A stretch of DNA of 6,997 nucleotides, from contig CANDJX010000084.1 of the NCBI GenBank assembly GCA_947385185.1, positions 1 through 6,997 of the forward strand, given 5' to 3'. The DNA is from an uncultured Clostridia bacterium. GTDB lineage: Bacteria > Bacillota > Clostridia > Christensenellales > Pumilibacteraceae. Shown piece after piece: positions 1-5,354 of the stretch. Positions within the stretch are counted from its first letter, which is position 1. Each line of letters starts with the position of its first letter. The position numbers and the translations under genes were made by a program. Under the pieces are notes generated by a model. That model was not told the origin of the DNA. It did no database searches and saw only the letters and a list, made by a program, of their open reading frames with translations.

Positions 1-1
1 G

Positions 2-148
2 TATGCCGTAAAATATCCGGAATACGGATTCGAAAAGCATAAAGGATACGGAACGGCGGCGCATATCGAAGCATTGAAAAAGTACGGTCCGTGCGATATT
101 CACAGGCGTACGTTTATCGGGCGTTTTATAAATGAGCAAACGTTTTAA
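2..148 (+). CDS. rnhB: Ribonuclease HII, C-terminal fragment
   Basis: This is the last 48 codons of a gene that starts before the window; the reading frame is open from base 2 and ends at a TAA at 146-148. The peptide holds the RNase HII C-terminal signature: YPEYGF, then HKGYGT, an AAHIEAL helix, and a KYGPC..HRRTF tail that resembles the E. coli end (YPEYGF..HKGY.T..H...HRRSF). RNase HII is a cytoplasmic enzyme that cuts the RNA strand of RNA-DNA hybrids and starts removal of single ribonucleotides misincorporated in DNA. The catalytic acidic residues lie upstream and cannot be checked here. Its end overlaps the start of yraN by 17 nt, and rnhB followed by yraN is a common Firmicutes order. 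The family call is firm despite the short piece. Confidence 0.9.
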   Translation, partial: YAVKYPEYGFEKHKGYGTAAHIEALKKYGPCDIHRRTFIGRFINEQTF

Positions 149-503
149 CAAGTTTACGGGCGACAGCGGCGAACGCATTGCCGAGGAATATCTCAAAAAA
201 CGCGGATACGTCATACTTTGCAAAAATTTTCGCACAGAGCTCGGCGAGATCGATCTTATCGCGAGCAAAGACGAGTATCTGGTATTCGTCGAAGTCAAAG
301 CTCGCAGGGGCAGCGGCTTCGGTCTGCCGTCCGAATCGGTAACGTTATCCAAACAGCGAAAGATCTGTATGGTCGCAAGCCAATACATCAAGCGGAATAT
401 GTATTTCGGCGCGGCTGTCAGGTTCGACGTTATCGAAGTATATCTCGATACGGGCGAAGTCAATCATATAGAAAACGCTTTCGACAGTTATCTGAAGTAT
501 TGA
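132..503 (+). CDS. yraN: UPF0102 family protein YraN (PD-(D/E)XK nuclease-like)
   Basis: A full-length 123-residue member of UPF0102/YraN, a family usually about 115-130 residues long. The sequence shows the family pattern: GERIAEEYL at 13-21, a GY..L.KN.R stretch, GEIDLIA at 38-44, VFVEVKARR at 51-59, then KQRKI and a second helix. The acidic residues E39 and D41 followed by E54-x-K56 form a PD-(D/E)XK restriction-endonuclease-like core, so a role in DNA or RNA processing is often proposed; the function is not settled. The only ATG that keeps the GE.IAE helix is at 132, inside the end of rnhB. I see no good Shine-Dalgarno sequence before it, so translation probably depends on coupling to rnhB. 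Its TGA stop at 501-503 lies inside a TTGACA box that looks like the -35 element of the alr promoter. Confidence 0.9.
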   Translation: MSKRFNKFTGDSGERIAEEYLKKRGYVILCKNFRTELGEIDLIASKDEYLVFVEVKARRGSGFGLPSESVTLSKQRKICMVASQYIKRNMYFGAAVRFDVIEVYLDTGEVNHIENAFDSYLKY

Positions 504-531
504 CATTGTTTACGGTCGCGGCATATATAAT
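500..531 (+). promoter_or_regulatory. Candidate sigma-A promoter for alr
   Basis: A perfect TTGACA lies at 500-505 and overlaps the yraN stop codon. Downstream is the run TATATAAT at 524-531. Read as TATATA (524-529) the spacer is 18 bp; read as the perfect TATAAT (526-531) it is 20 bp, longer than ideal. Either way transcription would begin within a few bases of the alr ATG at 536, giving a leader of almost no length. Both boxes are visible; promoter activity is inferred. Confidence 0.5.
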
Positions 532-535
532 TTGT

Positions 536-1537
536 ATGCCTTCGGAATTTATCGATTTATCGGCAATAGCTTTTAACGCGCGAAAAATCTCAGCCAAAGG
601 ACGGCTTATCGCCGTCGTCAAAGCAAACGCTTACGGTCTCGGCAGCGTGCGCGTCGCAAAATCGCTTTCCGACTTTGCGCACGGCTTTGCCGTCGCTACG
701 ATAAGAGAAGCGGAAGAACTGGCAAACGCCGGTATAACCAAAGATATACTGATTCTCGGACCGTCGAATTACTGTTTATCGTTTGACAATCTGATATATT
801 CTGTTTCGAGCGTAGAGGAGATAGACAAACTTTCGCGAAAATCCCGTCCGCGTTTTGCTCTGAAGGTCAATACCGGTATGAACAGATACGGCGCGATGCC
901 GCGGGACGTCGCCGAGGTTGCCGCGTATGCGGCGACGCGCGGCAGACTGGTTTCCGTATTTTCACATCTCCGTTCGCCTTCGCGCGTCTGCGTCGAAAGA
1001 CAGCTTTCCGAATTCCTTTCCGTTACAAAAGGAATCGACGCGGAAAAGCACATAGCGGCAAGCGGCGCCGTCGGGAATGCGGATTGCGCGCTCGACTGCT
1101 TCAGATGCGGAATCGCGTTGTACGGCGGAGCGACGGGCTTTGCAAGCGTCGTAAAAGTCACCGCGCCCGTTCTTGCGGTCAGACGAGTCAAAGCCGGAGA
1201 AGGAGTGGGGTACGGCTCCGAAGTCCTTGCCGCCGATACCGACGTTGCGACGCTCGGCATCGGTTACGCCGACGGGTACCGTCGTCTTACGTCGCCGCGA
1301 TACGTTGCGATAAACGGCGTGCGGTGCAAGGTGCTTGCCGTTTGCATGGACGCGACCGTCGTTTCCGTGCCGCATGACGTTTCCGTATTCGATACCGCGG
1401 AAATTCTCGGAGATATAATTACGATAGACGAACTCGCCGAAAGCTACGGCACGATCGCTTACGAAGTGATTACGGGGTTCGATACGAAAAGAATGGATAA
1501 ATACTATGGAGATTACAGACAAAGCCGAATTACGTAA
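536..1537 (+). CDS. alr: Alanine racemase (PLP-dependent, fold type III)
   Basis: Interconverts L- and D-alanine in the cytoplasm, supplying D-alanine for peptidoglycan. The 333-residue product has the Alr domains in order: PLP lysine K29 in AVVKANAYG, TGMNRYG at 113-119 (R117, equivalent to Arg136 of the Geobacillus enzyme), a SH motif at 143-144, S176, FRCGIALYG at 189-197 (R190 facing the pyridine nitrogen), and in the C-terminal barrel the catalytic Tyr226 in VGYG, GIGYADGYRR at 241-250 and CMD at 270-272. It is shorter than the usual 360-390 residues. The frame stays open upstream to 218, but that part only shadows yraN; ATG 536 puts EFIDLSAIAFN where family members have WAEIDL.AL..N. 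There is no Shine-Dalgarno sequence, and in-frame TTG codons at 500 and 506 are weaker alternatives. The usual Asn-Ser pair near the PLP phosphate is Ala-Ser (HIAAS). The 3' end overlaps the next gene by 32 nt. Confidence 0.9.
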   Translation: MPSEFIDLSAIAFNARKISAKGRLIAVVKANAYGLGSVRVAKSLSDFAHGFAVATIREAEELANAGITKDILILGPSNYCLSFDNLIYSVSSVEEIDKLSRKSRPRFALKVNTGMNRYGAMPRDVAEVAAYAATRGRLVSVFSHLRSPSRVCVERQLSEFLSVTKGIDAEKHIAASGAVGNADCALDCFRCGIALYGGATGFASVVKVTAPVLAVRRVKAGEGVGYGSEVLAADTDVATLGIGYADGYRRLTSPRYVAINGVRCKVLAVCMDATVVSVPHDVSVFDTAEILGDIITIDELAESYGTIAYEVITGFDTKRMDKYYGDYRQSRIT

Positions 1538-2000
1538 AATCTATAAAGAGATTCGCAAGCATATCCGCGACCGGGAAAGAAAAGAAAAAGCGATCGAGGT
1601 CAGACTTTTGCGCATAATCGGAACGGCGAAAAAAGTGTTTTGTTACGAATCTTTGCCGAGCGAGGTTTCTACCGTCGGAATCATTGCCCGCGCGTCCGAG
1701 TTTGCGAAGATATACGTGCCCGAAGTGGACGGCGCAAATATGTTTTTGCGTTCTCTCGTAAGCGGCGAAACGGATAATATCGACTGCGACGTTACGATCG
1801 TTCCGTTGATCGCGTTTGACGAAACATTGTTCAGAATAGGTTTCGGCGGAGGATATTACGACAGATTTCTGGCTACGCATACGTCGCGCTCGATCGGTAT
1901 CGCATTCGACGAACAGCAGTGCGATATATTCGAGCACGACGCGTACGACGTTCCTTTGGATACGATCGTTACGCCGACGAGGATTTTGAGGATAACGTGA
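1506..2000 (+). CDS. 5-formyltetrahydrofolate cyclo-ligase (MTHFS family, YqgN/YgfA-like), compact
   Basis: Predicted to convert 5-formyl-THF and ATP to 5,10-methenyl-THF, returning a folate storage or by-product form to one-carbon metabolism. The diagnostic C-terminal block is intact: VPLIAFD at 99-105, RIGFGGGYYDRFL at 110-122 (glycine-rich loop and YYDR), GIAFDEQ at 131-137, and DVPLDTIVTP at 148-157. The N-terminus has the usual lysine- and arginine-rich helix (LRKIYKEIRK). At 164 residues it is shorter than the common 180-200. The shortening lies between MFLRSL at 79-84 and CDVTIVP at 94-100, where relatives carry about 20 more residues ending in a GI.EP-type motif. ATG 1506 lies inside the alr end with a weak GGA ribosome binding site at 1495-1497. 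The TGA stop overlaps the rsmD GTG start by 4 nt. Confidence 0.88.
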   Translation: MEITDKAELRKIYKEIRKHIRDRERKEKAIEVRLLRIIGTAKKVFCYESLPSEVSTVGIIARASEFAKIYVPEVDGANMFLRSLVSGETDNIDCDVTIVPLIAFDETLFRIGFGGGYYDRFLATHTSRSIGIAFDEQQCDIFEHDAYDVPLDTIVTPTRILRIT

Positions 2001-2539
2001 GAATAATATCGGGCAAATTCAGAGGCAAACGTCTTTTTTCGCTCGAAGGAGAGCGCACTCGTCCGACGTCGGACAAGGTTAAGGAAAGCGTTTTCAATAT
2101 TCTTGCAAATTCGGGAGAAGTATACGGCAGAGTTCTCGACCTTTTTGCCGGAACGGGCGCGCTCGGACTCGAAGCGTTGAGCCGCGGCGCTTCCGAAGCC
2201 GTATTCGTGGACAAAAATCCCGACGCGGTCAAAATCGTAAAGAGCAATATTTCGCTTTGCAAAGCGGCGGGAAAGGTGTATAATACCGACTGGCAGGTGG
2301 CTGTCAGAAAACTCGTGGGTACGACGTTCGATCTGATATTTCTCGATCCTCCGTATGCGCTCGGAGCGGAGGCAAAAATTTTGCATGAAATCGAGGACAA
2401 GCAGTTGCTTGCGGACGGCGGAGTTATCGTCATCGAACATTCGATAGACAATAATTTCGATTACGATAAATCTCTTTATGAAGCGGACAGACGCGAGTAC
2501 CGCGGCACGGCGGTAACGTTTTTGAGGTTGAAAAAATGA
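1997..2539 (+). CDS. rsmD: 16S rRNA (guanine(966)-N(2))-methyltransferase RsmD
   Basis: Predicted to transfer a methyl group from SAM to N2 of G966 in 16S rRNA during small-subunit assembly. With a GTG start the protein has 180 residues, normal for RsmD, and begins VRIISGKFRGKRL, the typical first strand. Other landmarks are TRPTSDKVKESVFNIL at 21-36, the SAM-binding motif I DLFAGTGALG at 48-57 followed by SRGA and an acidic FVDKN, the catalytic motif IV DPPY at 117-120, and YRGTAVTFL near the end. The GTG at 1997 is chosen because GAGG at 1988-1991 sits 5 nt upstream and the conserved RIISG begins right there. An ATG at 1919 would add 26 residues that only shadow the previous gene. The start overlaps the previous TGA as GTGA, and the stop overlaps coaD by 4 nt. 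Confidence 0.93.
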   Translation: MRIISGKFRGKRLFSLEGERTRPTSDKVKESVFNILANSGEVYGRVLDLFAGTGALGLEALSRGASEAVFVDKNPDAVKIVKSNISLCKAAGKVYNTDWQVAVRKLVGTTFDLIFLDPPYALGAEAKILHEIEDKQLLADGGVIVIEHSIDNNFDYDKSLYEADRREYRGTAVTFLRLKK

Positions 2540-3018
2540 AAGAAAAACATTGCGTATTTCCCGGATCTTTCAATCCGTTCACGCTCGGACACAGACATCT
2601 TGTGGAAAAGGCGTCGGAGCGTTTCGACTCGGTCACAGTAGCGGTAGCGGCGGAAACGTATAAGGACGATATGATTCCGCCCGAAGTGCGTTCCGAAATC
2701 GCGCGGAAATCTCTTGCGGATCTGCCGAACGTCGACGTTCGGTGTTTCGAGGGAATGTTGACTGATTTTTTGCGCGAACTCGGTTGCTTCAATGTAGTGC
2801 GCGGCTATCGCAACGATTGCGATTACGAGTATGAAAAGGAACTTGAACGGGTATACGTTTCCATGGACAGGCGCGTCGATTTTGTGCTTTTGCGCTCGGA
2901 ATTGTGCGATATTTCATCCGAGAAAGTTCGCGCCGCAGTGAAAAACGGTAAAAAAATCAACGGTCTCGTATCCGACGCCGTCGTCGGCGACGTCATCGGA
3001 CTATACGATAAAAAATGA
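2536..3018 (+). CDS. coaD: Phosphopantetheine adenylyltransferase (CoaD)
   Basis: Joins 4'-phosphopantetheine and ATP to give dephospho-CoA and pyrophosphate, the penultimate step of CoA synthesis. The 160 residues match the usual length of bacterial CoaD. Visible motifs are PGSFNPFTLGH at 9-19 with the nucleotidyltransferase T/HxGH signature (T16, H19), K43 at the position of the substrate-binding lysine, VVRGYRNDCDYEYE at 87-100 with R89, and ISSEKVR at 126-132, matching the family's ISSS-x-VR. Two motif positions differ from the common GSFDPxTNGH form: Asp is Asn13 and the residue before GH is Leu17. The start is firm: GAGG at 2524-2527 lies 8 nt before the ATG, which overlaps the rsmD stop as ATGA. 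rsmD-coaD is a widespread pair, so coupled translation is likely. Confidence 0.95.
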   Translation: MKEKHCVFPGSFNPFTLGHRHLVEKASERFDSVTVAVAAETYKDDMIPPEVRSEIARKSLADLPNVDVRCFEGMLTDFLRELGCFNVVRGYRNDCDYEYEKELERVYVSMDRRVDFVLLRSELCDISSEKVRAAVKNGKKINGLVSDAVVGDVIGLYDKK

Positions 3019-3048
3019 TCTGCAAATTATATATATCGGAGAAGAATC

Positions 3049-4074
3049 ATGTTTGAAAAAATCAAAAAAGTAATAAGCGCGGAAGACGCTGCGAAAAGAA
3101 TCCCCATGACGGAAGATCTCGTCGGCATCAAAGCAAAGCGCGACGAAGAACTCAAAGCGATCATCGACGGCAGAGACGACCGCAAAGTTATCATAATCGG
3201 ACCGTGCTCGGCGGATAACGAGGACGCGGTCATAGATTACGTTGTGCGTCTTGCGAAACTTGCGGACGAGGTCAAGGACAAGTTCATGCTTATGCCGCGT
3301 ATATACACGAATAAGCCGCGTACGAAGGGCGAAGGGTACAAGGGAATGATGCATTCTCCCGATCCGCATTCCAAAAGCACGGACATCGAAAGCGGCATTT
3401 TGCACCTTCGCCATATGCACATTCGGGCGATACGCGAAAGCGGTCTGACCGCCGCCGACGAAATGCTTTATCCGGACAACCTCGATTATATGCTCGATAT
3501 TCTTTCTTATATAGCCGTAGGCGCGCGTTCGTCGGAGAATCAACAACACCGACTTGTCGCGAGCGGTATAGACGTGCCGGTCGGCATAAAGAATCCCATG
3601 AACGGCAGTTTTTCGGTTACGCTCAATTCCATTTATGCCGCGCAGATCCCGAATGAATTCAAGTACGGAGGTTATCAGGTCAAAACGAACGGGAATAAGT
3701 ATGCTCACGCCGTACTTCGCGGCAGCGTAAACGTGCACGGCAACAATATGCCGAATTATCATTATGAGGACGTCATGCGTTTTCATGATATGTATCTCGA
3801 TCAGAATCTTGCCAACCCGGCGATCATAATAGATACCAATCATTCGAATAGCGGAAAAAATCCTTACGAGCAGGTAAGGATTGCAAAAGAAATATTCGGA
3901 AACATGAAATACCGCGATTTCAATTCGATTGTAAAAGGTCTGCTTATAGAGAGCTATATCGCGGACGGAAATCAGAGCGTGGACGGTTGCGAATACGGCA
4001 AATCGGTAACGGACGCATGCCTCGGGTGGGAGAAATCCGAAGCGCTTATACGTTGTCTTGCCGAGCTTGCCTGA
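3049..4074 (+). CDS. 3-deoxy-7-phosphoheptulonate (DAHP) synthase, type I AroF/G/H-like
   Basis: Condenses phosphoenolpyruvate and erythrose 4-phosphate to DAHP, the first step of the shikimate pathway. The 341-residue protein aligns over its whole length with E. coli AroG (350 residues). The metal ligands are all present: C53 in GPCSA, H265 in DTNHSNSGK, E301 in LLIESYI, and D322 in SVTDACLGWE. The PEP and phosphate-binding stretch reads RIYTNKPRTKGEGYKGM at 84-100 with R91 and K98; GARSSENQQHR lies at 158-168 and GNQS at 307-310. The protein keeps an N-terminal extension of about 45 residues before the barrel; in AroG this region helps bind the feedback amino acid, but which effector applies here cannot be read from the sequence. 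GGAG at 3038-3041 lies 7 nt before ATG 3049. The 30-nt gap after coaD suggests cotranscription. The stop abuts the convergent tmcAL stop with no gap. Confidence 0.93.
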   Translation: MFEKIKKVISAEDAAKRIPMTEDLVGIKAKRDEELKAIIDGRDDRKVIIIGPCSADNEDAVIDYVVRLAKLADEVKDKFMLMPRIYTNKPRTKGEGYKGMMHSPDPHSKSTDIESGILHLRHMHIRAIRESGLTAADEMLYPDNLDYMLDILSYIAVGARSSENQQHRLVASGIDVPVGIKNPMNGSFSVTLNSIYAAQIPNEFKYGGYQVKTNGNKYAHAVLRGSVNVHGNNMPNYHYEDVMRFHDMYLDQNLANPAIIIDTNHSNSGKNPYEQVRIAKEIFGNMKYRDFNSIVKGLLIESYIADGNQSVDGCEYGKSVTDACLGWEKSEALIRCLAELA

Positions 4075-4091
4075 TCAGAATATCGGCAGCT
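4064..4091 (+). terminator. Weak hairpin across the convergent stop codons
   Basis: Bases 4064-4071 (AGCTTGCC) can pair with 4085-4091 (GGCAGCT) as seven base pairs with T4067 bulged and a 13-nt loop, followed by the T-rich TTTCTGT. An alternative pairs TGCCGA (4059-4064) with TCGGCA (4083-4088). There is no clean U-tract and most of the structure is coding, so this is only a possible plus-strand terminator for the upstream operon. The minus strand has no T-run after the stem. No better terminator is visible between the two convergent genes. Confidence 0.22.
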
Positions 4092-5250
4092 TTCTGTAAA
4101 ACGAATCAGGCGCTTTCGTAATGATCGAAAAAACTTCCGACGCTTTTTTATCTATGCGGAAAATATCCTTCATGTCGTCTGGAACGGCGGATTCCGATTT
4201 CTTGTTTGTTATTACCGATTTCGGAAAAGCGCCGAGCAGCTCGAGCGCGTCGCGCTTGATTGCGAGCAATCTTGTATGATGATAGCCTGAATTCTGCATT
4301 TCTTTGGTTATACCGAGCAACGTTTCGGCGCATATGCGCATAATTCTGCCGCGGGTGAACCGCGACGTCGGAAGTTTTGACAACAATTCATCGTAGCTTG
4401 CACATTTATGCGCAAGCTCTTTGATTTTGTATCCGAAACCTTCGGCGCAATCAGGCGTATTTTCTATGTTGCAGACTTCCGAGCCGCGAAGCGAATGAAG
4501 CATAATCGCAGAATAAGCGTTGAGATCGACGGGGTGTGCGGACAGTTCGGACATAAGTATGTCGTACGTCCGTTTCGGCATAGTCCGCTCGATTTCTTTA
4601 TGGTTTATATTGCTTCTGATCTCGCTTGCGGACGCGTATCTTCCGTAGGAGTTTTCCGACGTTTCGTCGCCTATGCGTTTTATCGGCGTGAACTTAACGT
4701 CCGAGGATGAATCCAGCAACGCTTTTTTATAAGCTACGGCAAGAATATTGTTCGGTTTTGCGAGCATGGACGCAAACGCGGCTTCGTCTTTTCCGTAGTC
4801 CGACGCGGCTGTCGCCGCGGTGGCGGCAGTAAGAGATTTTGCGTAATTTGCCGATCCGAGTCCGCATTTCAGAATGTTTATGAACTTTTCGCTTTGCTTG
4901 TGTTGAATCTCGGCCGCGATGCAAACGTCGTCGCCGTCCGATTCCGTTCCCATTGCGACGTGAGTGACGGGCAGCGACGCGAGAATGTTTATCGCGCCGG
5001 ACGCGAATCTGTCCGCGGATGCGATCGCATATACTGCGGGTAACTCGAGCACTACGTCGGCGCCGCATTCGACGGCGCATTTTGCGCGGGTATATTCGTC
5101 TGTTATCGCCGGAAAGCCGCGCTGCACGAAGTTGCCGCTCATAAGCGCGATTACGTAGTCTGCGGACGTGATCTCCCGCGCGCGGCGAAAAATATATTCG
5201 TGACCGTTGTGGAACGGGTTCAGCTCGCAAATTATTGCGCAGATGTTCAT
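4075..5250 (-). CDS. tmcAL: tRNA(Met) cytidine acetate ligase TmcAL (YlbM, UPF0348)
   Basis: In Bacillus subtilis this family uses ATP and acetate to place an acetyl group on N4 of the wobble cytidine C34 of elongator tRNA-Met through an acetyl-adenylate. The 391 residues match the usual length of about 400. The N-terminal nucleotidyltransferase domain is clear: NPFHNGH at 11-17 (H14 and H17, HxGH signature), ALMSGNFVQRG at 35-45, PAITDEYTRAKCAVECGADVVLELP at 47-71, GTES at 101-104, KPNNILAVAY at 165-174, and ASASEIR at 206-212, equivalent to the ISxTxIR signature of the superfamily. Residues 139-150 (SLTAATAATAAS) are low in complexity. AGGA on the minus strand (plus 5258-5261) lies 7 nt before the ATG and fixes the start. 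It is divergent from pta, which makes its substrate acetate a product of the neighbouring pathway; the proximity may be functional or simply conserved order. Confidence 0.93.
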   Translation of the reverse strand: MNICAIICELNPFHNGHEYIFRRAREITSADYVIALMSGNFVQRGFPAITDEYTRAKCAVECGADVVLELPAVYAIASADRFASGAINILASLPVTHVAMGTESDGDDVCIAAEIQHKQSEKFINILKCGLGSANYAKSLTAATAATAASDYGKDEAAFASMLAKPNNILAVAYKKALLDSSSDVKFTPIKRIGDETSENSYGRYASASEIRSNINHKEIERTMPKRTYDILMSELSAHPVDLNAYSAIMLHSLRGSEVCNIENTPDCAEGFGYKIKELAHKCASYDELLSKLPTSRFTRGRIMRICAETLLGITKEMQNSGYHHTRLLAIKRDALELLGAFPKSVITNKKSESAVPDDMKDIFRIDKKASEVFSIITKAPDSFYRKLPIF

Positions 5251-5278
5251 TATTTTATCCTATCCATTGCATATTTTA

Positions 5279-5307
5279 TTTACTTTTCGAAAAAAAAGTT
5301 TTATAAT
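5279..5307 (+). promoter_or_regulatory. Candidate sigma-A promoter for pta-ackA
   Basis: TTTACT at 5279-5284 (four of six matches to TTGACA) is followed after exactly 17 bp by a perfect TATAAT at 5302-5307. The expected start near 5314 would give a leader of about 40 nt before the pta ATG. The sequence match is direct; activity is inferred. It is the only good promoter visible upstream of pta. Confidence 0.65.
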
Positions 5308-5313
5308 AAAACT
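5297..5313. repeat. Perfect 8-bp inverted repeat over the pta -10 box
   Basis: AGTTTTAT, one central A, then ATAAAACT form an uninterrupted 17-bp palindrome centred on 5305 and covering the whole TATAAT at 5302-5307. A site placed here could be an operator for a dimeric repressor. It may also be chance, since the region is strongly AT-rich and a TATAAT box is partly self-complementary. Confidence 0.4.
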
Positions 5314-5354
5314 ATATCATAAATTTTTCAAAAAAACAAGGAGTTTTTACCGAT

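Larger units (their letters stand above)
5251..5354. promoter_or_regulatory. AT-rich divergent intergenic region, tmcAL / pta
   Basis: This 104-bp region is the only noncoding gap of more than 30 bases. It carries the tmcAL ribosome binding site (minus-strand AGGA, plus 5258-5261), the candidate pta promoter, a perfect inverted repeat, several A and T runs, and the pta ribosome binding site AAGGAG at 5338-5343. For tmcAL, TAAAAT on the minus strand (plus 5273-5278) could serve as a -10 box, but I see no convincing -35 box for it. No riboswitch or small RNA fold is evident. Confidence 0.75.

Noticed and set aside
218..535. An N-terminal extension of alr by 106 codons in the same open frame
   Set aside because: It lies inside yraN in another frame, is rich in Arg and Ser with no family resemblance, and the Alr fold begins at the ATG at 536.
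962..1522. Minus-strand open frames opposite alr
   Set aside because: Composition is typical of antisense shadow in CG-rich codons; alr on the plus strand has all catalytic motifs.
1919..1996. An earlier ATG start for rsmD adding 26 residues
   Set aside because: The added residues only shadow the cyclo-ligase end, while GTG 1997 has a good GAGG site 5 nt upstream and starts exactly at the conserved RIISG.
3019..3048. A separate promoter (TATATAT run) between coaD and the DAHP synthase gene
   Set aside because: The gap is 30 nt and no -35-like hexamer sits at a suitable distance; the ribosome binding site explains the conserved part.
3001..3843. A 280-codon open frame on the minus strand opposite the DAHP synthase gene
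   Set aside because: It mirrors codon structure of a well-supported gene, resembles no family I know, and has no ribosome binding site of note.
4805..4837. Degenerate trinucleotide-like repeat in tmcAL (SLTAATAATAAS)
   Set aside because: Only about twelve residues of low complexity, with varied codons; no sign of a slippage tract or contingency locus.
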